64,000 nucleotides of DNA. It comes from Sinotaia quadrata (Eukaryota; Mollusca; Gastropoda; Architaenioglossa; Viviparidae). Every line of letters begins with the position of its first letter. Within the stretch, counting starts at the first letter, position 1. A model generated the notes under the pieces. The model was not told the origin of the DNA. It saw only the letters and a list, made by a program, of their open reading frames with translations, and ran no database searches. This document shows positions 43,746 to 53,026 of the stretch, piece after piece. A program made the translations under genes and the position numbers. Where the stretch lies: the NCBI GenBank assembly GCA_028829895.1, contig CM054181.1, positions 1,925,001 through 1,989,000 on the forward strand. The letters run 5' to 3'.

Positions 43746-44180
43746 TAATTAGTTATGGGTGATTAAATAATAATCATAATTATGACCAATAACTAGTGTG
43801 GCGTTTGTGTCACCTTGGGTGTATCCTATTTTTTATTTTTAAAATAGAAATAAAGACAAAGAACTCTTCTTTTTTTTTTCTTTTTTTTTTGTAACATTCA
43901 GTCGAATGTCACTCGTTTGCTTGTCTATAATATCAGTCTGAATATTCATTCACAAGCTGTAAATTCAACAACTATTTTTTTTTTCTTTACTATATATTCA
44001 TAAACAGGGTTTCCTCAAATAACTGTAAGAATTAACACAGACTGCACTATAATTGTCATGACAACCGACAGTCAAATTCGGGAGGAAAAACGTAATAGCT
44101 TAAGGTTAGTTTTCTCCAGCTGACATTTCAGTCACGAAGGCTGTCATTTTTCTTTAATTTTGTGTAAGTACTATCATACG

Positions 44181-44188
<8 letters not shown>
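43746..44188. other. unique AT-rich sequence
   Basis: T-rich homopolymer tracts near 43867-43892. No gene is seen. Confidence 0.5.
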
Positions 44189-44256
<68 letters not shown>

Positions 44257-44268
44257 CACACACACACT
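44189..44268. repeat. (CA)n microsatellite
   Basis: About 40 CA units with one cg interruption. Confidence 0.96.
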
Positions 44269-44376
44269 CTAATACCAGGCATATAAACTGTAGTTGAACA
44301 CATCACTTAATCACACACACTTCACATATACATTCGCACCCATGCCAACACACATGAACATACACATAAGTAAATG

Positions 44377-44378
<2 letters not shown>

Positions 44379-44421
<43 letters not shown>
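44379..44421. repeat. (CA)n microsatellite
   Basis: About 20 CA units, 110 bp after the previous CA run. Confidence 0.96.
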
Positions 44422-44425
<4 letters not shown>

Positions 44426-45261
44426 TTATGCGTAAATGCACAAATATTTGAGTCAGAAAGATAAAGTGTGGAGAAAAATAAAAACCCTTTTAACATATCA
44501 TAAACGTACGTGGACTTTTTAAATCCCTTTCTCCCAAAATGAAATTATGACAACATACTTTTTATTTTTTTAAAATTGATATTTTCTTTAAAATTTTTAT
44601 CTCGCTAAGAACACCGAATGCAATTCCAGATCTAAATCTAGTTATGACATTTCCAGATCTAAATCTAGTTATGCACGGTTTTTTTTTTCTTTTGGTCCGC
44701 TTGACAATTAGGATCACTGCGTCTGCAGACGGACGGCAAGTTAAAAATAAACACCTGACGGCAAGTTAAAAATAAACACCTGTATTTTCTAGGCTTCTCG
44801 CGATATTTTGTTCATGTTTGAGACCTGATGCGTTCAAGGCCATTTAGGATGTAGTTTTGGTTTTATTGTTGGGTTTTTTAAAATCTCGGTTGCATTTGCT
44901 GCTGTTGGTTTTGTTTTGTTTCTTACTTTTGCTGTTGTAGGCTAGCTGTTGTAGGCTTTTGTCTTTTATTGTTGTTTTCATTTCTCTGATTTTCTAGCTG
45001 TTGTAGGCTGTTGTCTTTAAATTGTTGTTTTCATTTCTCTTATTCTTCTAGCTTGTATGTTTTAATGGTTATTTTTTGACCTAAGAGAAAATCGCGTGTT
45101 TGTACGATTACCCACACACCACACACCCCGAATGTTGAGAATACATACAGAAGCCATAAATATCTGTAAAAATATTTTGAATATGACCTTGCCATGACAT
45201 GAAAAAAGAGATAATTTACCATTTTAAAAAATATTCTTCCTTACTGGCACATACACGAACA
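44422..45261. other. AT-rich sequence with short duplications
   Basis: Small direct duplications include atttccagatctaaatctag (44622-44668), gacggcaagttaaaaataaa (44730-44776) and ctagctgttgtaggct (44941-45010). No gene is seen. Confidence 0.6.
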
Positions 45262-45500
45262 GAAAACTCATTTGAAAGATACATATAATGTAAACCAAAA
45301 GTAAAACGTAAAATTCATTTGAAAGAGATGTAAACCAAAAGTAAAACGTAAAATTAATTTGAAAGAGATGTAAACCAAAAGTAAAACGTAAAATTCATTT
45401 GAAAGAGATTTTTATGCGAAACCAAAAGTAACAGAAATTCCATTGAAGCAGATGTTTACGCTAAACCAAAAGTAAAATAGACGATTCGTTTGAAAAAGAT
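45262..45500. repeat. minisatellite, about 39-bp unit, 4-5 copies
   Basis: Units contain catttgaaagagatgtaaac followed by caaaagtaaaacgtaaaatt. Later copies are diverged. Confidence 0.9.
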
Positions 45501-45529
45501 CTTTACAGTACTACAAAAGACTCGTTTGA

Positions 45530-45812
45530 AACAGCCTACCAGAATGAAAGAAAAAGAAATAAACCAGAATGAAAGAAAAAGAAACAAGCCTACCAGAATG
45601 AAAGAAAAAGAAATAAGACTACCAGAATGAAAGAAAAAGAAACAAGCCTACCAGAATGAAAGAAAAAGAAATAAACCAGAATGAAAGAAAAAGAAACAAG
45701 CCTACCAGAATGAAAGAAAAAGAAACAAGCCTACCAGAATAAAAGAAAATGAAATAAGACTACCAGAATGAAAGAAAAAGAAACAAGCCTACCAGAATAA
45801 AAGAAAAAAAAA
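45530..45812. repeat. minisatellite, 29-bp unit with shortened variants, about 10 copies
   Basis: Units contain accagaatgaaagaaaaaga followed by aacaagcct, aataagact or aataa. Confidence 0.95.
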
Positions 45813-46156
45813 GAAACGCTACTTATGACTAGAGAAAGTATTTACCAATGAAGGCAAAATGTATAATTTCCTTTTTAAATAAATGATTTATTTAAATGTG
45901 TTCTGTGGGACATTTGAAACAGACGACATTTTGTGAAAATGATCTGCTCCACGAAACCAATTAAATATTTTAGTTCTGGAAATAAGTATCAACCATATGA
46001 AACAAGCTACTGAAGCGGATTCTAATTATAACAATACCTAAGCGCGTGTGGCACAATCCTAACAGCTTGTTAGGCTGACTGAGAGCCGGAAGTCGTCTTA
46101 AAATCCGTCGTGTACGATCAATACATTTCAAACCTCATAAAACGCCATTACTTCCA
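45813..46156. other. unique sequence, no gene seen
   Basis: AT-rich spacer with no motif that I can support. Confidence 0.5.

Positions 46157-46200
<44 letters not shown>
46157..46200. repeat. (CA)n microsatellite, 22 units
   Basis: Uninterrupted CA repeat. Confidence 0.97.
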
Positions 46201-46202
<2 letters not shown>

Positions 46203-46849
46203 CAGCTATCGAATTTGAAAGAGAAATTATAACACAATTTATTTCAAGAAACTTGAAAAAGAAAAAACGTTTTCTTCTCCTTGGTATTTTATTTTTTTAT
46301 TATTTTTTTTTTGTCGGTTCAAAGAAAACACACTACGCAATAATTAGATCTGCTTAGTATGAAGGGTGGGGCAGATGTCTGAGACCCAGATCAGATACAA
46401 ACACACACACGTGCACAAAATGGCAGCAAGACAAGAAAAGCAACAGTAAACTTAGAACAACCAAGGAATTCAGAAATTAATCTGTACCATGTAGGTATAG
46501 AAACAGCGTTATTAAACTCTCTTTTAAAAAAAATTCTAAAAGTTAATCTCGCACCAGCCAATTGTAAACAGAGATATGAGAACTATCTCAAAACCCGAAA
46601 GGTAATCTCGCACCAGCTGGGCAAAGCAACAGATATACACAACCATCTCAAAAACTGATGCAATTACCCTCTTATTTAGGAAATAAAAAATAGATAATGT
46701 ACATTGACAAACCAGCAATAAATCTAGCAACAACTAGGAAAATCAACCTTAATTTGTATCATCTACGAAAACCAAATGAGATCCAATACTAAGACTACAA
46801 CAACAAATGTAGATTTCGTACAACTGTATAGTTAATAACACTTCGGCAA
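46201..46849. other. AT-rich sequence with one 60-bp duplication
   Basis: Segments containing gttaatctcgcaccagcc and ggtaatctcgcaccagct (about 46540 and 46600) are diverged copies. No gene is seen. Confidence 0.55.
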
Positions 46850-47262
46850 CCAAAAGTAGATCTAGTATGCATTAGTCAAATAAATACAGATCTAGTATTA
46901 CTTAGCTAAATAAATGTAGATCTAGCAACAATTAGTCAAATAAAAGCAGATCTAATATTACTTAGCTAAATAAATGTTGATCTGTATTACTTAGCTAAAT
47001 AAATGTAGATCTAGCAATAATTAGTCAAATAAAAGCATATCTAGTATTACTTAGCTAAATAAATGTAGATCTAGTATTACTCAGCTAAATAAATGTAGAT
47101 CTAGTATTACTTAGCTAAATAATTGTAGATCTAATATTACTTAGCTAAATAAATGTAGATTTAATAATTCTCAGCTAAATAAATGTAGATCTAGTATTAC
47201 TTAGCTAAATAAATATAGATCTAGTATTACTTAGCTAAATAAATGTAGATCTAGCAATACTT
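46850..47262. repeat. minisatellite, about 30-bp unit, about 13 copies
   Basis: Units contain aaatgtagatctagtattac followed by ttagctaaat. A variant block reads gcaacaattagtcaaat. Confidence 0.95.
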
Positions 47263-47269
47263 ATATAGT

Positions 47270-47812
47270 CAATGTACATGCAGCTGTCATTAAAACGTGT
47301 TCACAATGCACAAATCACTTTCTTATTTGATGACAGTCAACATAACCCTTCTAGGCAATTACAGAACTGTTCCAGAATTTCTGATGCGCTCACAAACCAC
47401 CGTGTCTAGAACTTCATTTGCCCTATCAAGCACATCATGAGGAATGTTCCAGAACTTTGGAGTGCTCTACTCAACACATCATGAGGAATGTTCCAGAACT
47501 TTGGAGTGCTCTACTCAACACACCACGAGGAATGTTCAAAATAATCTTTGTGAATTCTCCAGACCAAACTCAAGCCTCAATTTTTGTGTATTGGCTCTCA
47601 AACACAATTCACAGGAATCACCTTACAGCAACACGTTTACTGTTAAGTTCGATGACAACACTGGATGCAGATACCAATGTGATCCGGTAGAGTACAGTAG
47701 TCACTGCAGTCTGAAGTAGATAAAAGGTTACAAAAAACAAAAGATGCAAAAGTCAAATTAAGACAGCGCTAAATTTCAGGCATGTCTCATCTATAAACTC
47801 CTTTCTACCTTA
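47270..47812 (+). mobile_element. dispersed repeat family 1, copy D (middle part)
   Basis: Shares acagaactgttccagaa-like sequence, cacatcatgaggaatgttcc, cagcaacacgtttactg and tttcaggcatgtctcatc with the other copies. A segment of about 47 bp (catcatgaggaatgttccag) is present 2-3 times at 47428-47530. The copy ends where the next array begins. Confidence 0.78.
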
Positions 47813-48345
47813 CACACATTCCACACCCTGCACTTTCCCACACACTGCATTTTTCCACACCCTGTATCTTTCAACATCATTTTCCTTTCCACACACTGTA
47901 CCTTTCCATATCCTGTACATTTACAATCCCCATAACATTCCACAAACTGCACTTTTCCACATCCTGTATCTTTCCACACACTGTACCATACACTGTTCCT
48001 TTCCACACACTGTACCTTTCTACACACTTTACCTTTCCACGCACATACTGTACCTTTCCACATCCTGTACCTTTCCACGCACACAGTGTACCTTTCCACA
48101 CACACACTGTACTTTTCCACATCCTGTACCTTTCCACGCACACACTGTAGTTTTCACATCCTGTATCTTTCCACGCACACTGTAGTTTTCCACATCCTGT
48201 ATCTTTCCACGCACACTGTAGTTTTCCACATCCTGTATCTTTCCACGCACACTGTAGTTTTCCAAATCCTGTATCTTTCCACGCACACACTGTAGTTTTC
48301 CACATCCTGTATCTTTCCACACAAAGCACTTTTCCACAAATAGCA
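47812..48345. repeat. minisatellite, 30-38-bp units, about 17 copies
   Basis: Units contain ccacatcctgtatctttcca followed by cgcacactgtagttt-like sequence. The array begins precisely where family 1 similarity (cttacacacatt) ends. Confidence 0.93.
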
Positions 48346-48717
48346 CCTTCCAAGCCTTCGGACTATGTGAAGACGTTTGCCAGTGCACTAACAAAGGGAG
48401 AGAAATTCGCGAAATTCAAGCTGATTGTAACACGTCCGCTAATAATTATACTGGCATTTCTTTTTAATGACTCCCAGGTCAATTTCCTCCCTTTCTTGTG
48501 AAGTTCTTGTAGCTGACGTTCTATCTGATACCTAGCTGCTCAGTTATTAGGTATTGTCTTGGCGACGGTTGATGAAGTTTGTCTCTGACGTCAACATTAT
48601 TAACTTGGAGAAATTTCAAATTGAAGTAGATAAATAAACTTGAATAGTTTGAAGTTTTGAAGTTTTGTAATTAAATATTTAAACGTACAGACACATGCAC
48701 ACATACACATATCTATC
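48346..48717. other. unique sequence, no gene seen
   Basis: No open frame or motif that I can support. Confidence 0.5.
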
Positions 48718-48765
48718 GTCCGTCCGTCCATCCATCCATCCATCCATCCTCTATCTATCTATCTT
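48718..48765. repeat. (CCAT)n / (CTAT)n microsatellite
   Basis: Tetranucleotide runs ccgt, then ccat (about 5 units), then ctat (about 4 units). Confidence 0.95.
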
Positions 48766-48767
48766 AC

Positions 48768-49735
48768 GCATTAAGACGTCATTATAAATCACACACATTA
48801 AGATGTCACTGTAGATTGTATGCATGAAGACGTTACTGTAGATCACACGCATTAAGACGTTATTGTATATCACACGAATTAAGACGTCATTGTAGACCAC
48901 ACGCATTAAAACGTCATTGTAGATCGTACGCATTAAGAGGTCATTGTAGATCACACGCATTAAGACATCATTGTAGATCAGATTGATTAAGTTGTCACTG
49001 TAGATCACACGCATTTAAGACGTCAATGTAGATTGTTTGCATTAAGACGTCATTGTAGATCACACGCATTAGGACGTTATTGTAGATCGCACGAATTAAG
49101 ACGTCATTGTAGATCACACGCATTAAGACGTTATTGTTTAGGACGTTATTGTAGATCGCACGCATTAAGACGTCATTGTAGATTATAGCATTATGACGTC
49201 ATTGAAGATCAGATTTATTAAGACGTCACTGTAGATCACACGTATTATGACGTCATTGTAGATCACACGATTAAGACGTTATTGTAGATCATATTTATTA
49301 AGACGTCACTGTAGATCGTACTCTTTAAGAGGTCATTGTAGATCGTACTCTTTAAGACGTCACTGTAGAGTGTAGATCGTACTCTTTAAGACGTCACTGT
49401 AGATCGTACTCTTTAAGACGTCACTGTAGATCGTATTCTTTAAGACGTCACTGTAGATCGTACTCTTTAAGCTGTCACTGTAGAGTGTAGATCGTACTCT
49501 TTAAGACGTCACTGTAGATCGTACTCTTTAAGACGTCACTGTAGATCGTACTCTTTAGGACGTCACTGTAGATCGTACTCTTTAAGACGTCACTGTAGAT
49601 CGTATTCTTTAAGACGTCACTGTAGATCGTACTCTTTAAGATGTCACTGTAGAGTGTAGATCGTACTCTTTAAGACGTCACTGTAGATCGTACTCTTTAA
49701 AACGTCACTGTAGATCGTACTCTTTAAGATGCTAT
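48768..49735. repeat. minisatellite, 27-bp unit, about 34 copies, with repeated CRE-like sites
   Basis: Units follow gcattaagacgtcattgtag then atcacac, changing midway to actctttaagacgtcactgt then agatcgt. Most units contain GACGTC. At 49194-49201 and 49248-49255 the sequence is the full TGACGTCA palindrome. Two subtypes occupy separate halves of the array. Confidence 0.95.
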
Positions 49736-49771
49736 TCAAGACTGCACACTTCGTTCCTCCTAGATCGCAAG

Positions 49772-50072
49772 CGTTACTACATTATACCCATATTATGGCA
49801 CATTAAATTTAAGCGTTATTACATTATACCCATATTATGGCACATTAAATTTAAGCGTTATTACATTGTACCCATATTATGGCACATTAAATTTAAGCGT
49901 TATTACATTATACCCATATTATTATGGCACATTAAATGTAAGCGTTATTACATTGTACCCATATTATGGCACCTTAAATTTAAGCGTTATGATATTATAC
50001 TCATATTATGGCACATTAAATTTAAGCGTTATGATATTATACTCATATTATGGCACATTAAATTTAAGCTGT
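49772..50072. repeat. minisatellite, 42-bp unit, 7 copies
   Basis: Units contain cccatattatggcacattaa and atttaagcgttattacatta. The last two copies have a gatattatact variant. Confidence 0.97.
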
Positions 50073-50819
50073 TTTCCTAAATCACATATATTAAGTTTTA
50101 AAATGTCATTCTAAGATCGCATATATTTAGTCTAACAATTCATTTCTACGTCGTATACTTAAAACGTTATGTCATTTCTCGATGCACAGTGTGTGACGTG
50201 TCATTCCTACACAGCATCCACCAAGCGAGATGTTTTAACTGAATGACATGCATAAGCGAAATTTTTAGTGCATGACAACTGTTTATGTGGGTAAAATAAC
50301 TGCTTCAGACACACAAGAACGTACACAATAATCTTCTGTCAACTCATTAGTAACAGTAGTAGTATTGTCATCTTTTGTTATTTCTGCGCTCTCGTTATTA
50401 TTGTTGTTTATTTAACAGGTTGGGAAAATAGTGCGAGGTTGAGTGGGGAAACAGAAGCTAAGAATGTTAATGAAGTCAGTGATAATTCTAGTTAGTGTCG
50501 AGATAAGATTACTTCGCAGTGTTGGGTACGCATGTCAGGGTGACAGTTGAATCGTTGCCAGGCGAGGAAAGGATTCAGGATTCGAGACCCGTGTCTCGGA
50601 TCCAGGTTTAGGTCACAGGCAGTCCCAGTTCAAACGGGACTCATACCACAACCTTCAACGTCTCATATAACTGACGAGTTATCGAACCTAAAGCGATGTA
50701 CGAACTGACACAAATTTTTAAAGTGAAATCTAATAAACATATTTTAATATAAAAAGCACTACAATTGTAAATATTATCTGCCTTATTGATTTTGGCTCTG
50801 TGAAATGAAAATATTCTTG
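50073..50819. other. unique flank of the retrotransposon with two hairpins
   Basis: No gene is seen. Two stem-loops lie at about 50577-50602 (ggattcgagac pairing with gtctcggatcc) and 50621-50641 (agtccc pairing with gggact). A ggattcgagaccc segment resembles a Pol III B box, but no A box or SINE boundary is clear. Confidence 0.5.
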
Positions 50820-50824
50820 TCCCC
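50820..50824 (+). repeat. target site duplication, left copy (TCCCC)
   Basis: Five bases directly before the 5' LTR. They are identical to the five bases after the 3' LTR. Confidence 0.92.
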
Positions 50825-51223
50825 TGTCACAGGAAATGAGGGACCGAAATTATATTTTATTTCATTTTAAAAAAAAAAACGCTAACAAAACTAATTGAAG
50901 TAATCCGAGTTTCGTTATTTTTCGTATTTAGCATGTAACTTCCAGTAACGGTCACCTAAGATCTCTTTAGTAGACAGACGTTCGTGACGCAGTGTGTGTT
51001 AATATATCATATTGAATATATGTATTAGTTTATGAAGAATATGTATATTAAATAAATTGGGACAACTGCGCAATACCGTCACATGTTGTTGACGAGTGAA
51101 ATGGCCAGTGCGCATTAGAATTGACCACAGAAAAGCGTGCATCACGATTACCACTATATATCCAAGGCAAAAATCATGTCACAGGACATAGCTTCTGGAA
51201 GTTTTGGAGACCTTCAGTAAAGC

Positions 51224-51230
51224 TATATAA
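51224..51230 (+). promoter_or_regulatory. TATA-like box in the 5' LTR
   Basis: TATATAA followed by gaggcg. Transcription would be expected to begin about 25-30 bp downstream, near 51255. The same site lies in the 3' LTR at 58124-58130. Confidence 0.55.
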
Positions 51231-52189
51231 GAGGCGAAATGAAGACTTTTATTCTGAATGTTGAAAACGTCGATTCGTCTGAAGCCAGTCTAACTTCACG
51301 TATGAATTATCTCATGTACAGAGATTTCATAAAGGAAAGCTGCAATAATCTCTTTCCATCCGTTTTCCATCCGTCTGATGCCATATATTGAGTAACGAGG
51401 CAAAATTACTCAGTATAATTGTTGGCAAAGTGGAAAGTTCACTGTCCAAAGAAAACCCGATGCATGCGACGCTGGTTGTATGCAGCTAACGACACGAGGG
51501 ACCAACTTGTTCTTCCCCCTGTCTGAGTTCGTTTTGGCAGTCTATCCCGCGAATTGAGAGGCTAGCACCGTGATCGTCTCACAGACAATCCGGAGTTCTA
51601 CACTCAATGTAATGCGACGACACATCCCACTGGACGACTCTACCCGATAATGCTAAACGTCGTTGGGGGGTCCGTTTCCACGACAACCGGTACAACGATA
51701 ATTATCGAGGCTGACAACAGTCAGCTAAATTTCAGATTTCTCCCCAGTGATAATCTGAAAGTGGTGCCTAGATTCTGCAGAATCTTCACCTGTAATGCGA
51801 CGCCTCCATTGCGTCGATCTTCACTTTGAAGTGCCGCTTATAAGTGACGTGTGAGATTACGTCATCTCCTTGGAACTCTGACATTAATAGTGAGTAATAA
51901 TTAGCACGGCTAACGCGCACATACTTAACCCTAGGACTCAAGAAAATGAACACTATTATATCGTTTGCAAAATAAGAACTCTAATGTTAAAAGTAATGCT
52001 TATTTTACATGTGAACTGTTGTTAAAGCGGCCCCATTTGCCGCATAAGAATTGTGTAATTAACCTTTATTTTATATTTTGAATTTCATCATTTTCATCTC
52101 CCCTTATTTCCCACAGAGTGTATGACATTGGAAAGTTGAATGAATGATTAATCACTGTGCGAAAGAGTAGTGCCCCTTTTAAATCGGGA

Positions 52190-52195
52190 AATAAA
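52190..52195 (+). terminator. polyadenylation signals in the LTR
   Basis: AATAAA occurs at 52190-52195, 52338-52343 and 52364-52369 of the 5' LTR and at the matching positions (+6900) of the 3' LTR, where they would end the genomic transcript. Which one is used cannot be told from sequence. Confidence 0.5.
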
Positions 52196-52560
52196 TAACC
52201 TGATTTAAACATCTTTCAACTCTCTTGTTATTCATAGTTTTTGAGAGGGACGAAAGAATTTGTACTATTGTTTTGCACCGTTCGTCTGTTCGTCCATTTA
52301 TTCACATTTATGATACACACTCACAACACACACCGCCAATAAAACGTTCCTTGGCATGACATTAATAAAGTGGGCCCCACCCAAACATCAATGGAGTATG
52401 TCATGTGTGTCTATGTAACAACTTGACGCGACGTAGTACTGGCATACGTCACCGGACTTTTCTTGGAGGTGCACCGGAGCAGGCCAAAATTAGACTTCAC
52501 CCCTTGCATCTCTAACTTCAGCTCGAGGTCGGCTTGTAACGAGCCGCCCGTTTTGTGACA

Positions 52561-53026
52561 TTCTGGTGACCACTGACCGTGATCTGACAAGGTAAATTGT
52601 GTTGTTGTAAGAAAGTGTCATCTCTTTCCTGCTTTTCTATCTCATCACCATTATGCATTGTTTATTGCATGTTAGGGCTTGCTATTGAGACTTAGGTGAA
52701 CTGGATTTTGATAAGACTTATTATTATTGTGTTGAAATAAGTTTTATAATCTTTACGCTATTATCGTTAACGCGTACCGACTCGTGTTTAGACGTACATA
52801 GATCGATATTTTGTACGCTACATTAGCAACTGTTGTTTTGCTAATTTTGCTAACTTTGCAAATTTCCGATTAGGATTTCTTTTACTCGTGTTTGTAATAA
52901 TCCTAATCACGTGGTGGCTGGTGTTCATACACACACCATTGCACCACTTGTGACCTACAGAGGTCAAAATCCCGCGAATATTCTAAGTCACTTTATCCAT
53001 ACTCGTGATAACTAGCAATTTTTAAA
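52561..53026 (+). other. retrotransposon leader with candidate primer-binding site and intron
   Basis: Three bases after the LTR a TGG-starting sequence (tggtgaccactgaccgtg, 52564-52581) is positioned as a primer-binding site; I could not assign the tRNA. A donor-like caag|gtaaat at 52591/52592 and an acceptor-like gacctacag at 52960 would define a 369-bp leader intron, but this is inference. The frame starts at an AAAATGG context at 53027. Confidence 0.55.

Larger units (their letters stand above)
50825..52560 (+). repeat. 5' LTR (1736 bp)
   Basis: Begins TGTCACAGG and ends TTTTGTGACA, giving 7-bp inverted termini TGTCACA/TGTGACA. It is long for a gypsy LTR. It carries a TATA-like box (51224-51230) and several AATAAA hexamers (52190, 52338 and 52364), so promoter and polyadenylation functions can be placed within it. 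Confidence 0.97.

Noticed and set aside
50574..50641. tRNA gene next to the retrotransposon
   Set aside because: The B-box-like part is present, but there is no acceptor stem, no A box and no cloverleaf.
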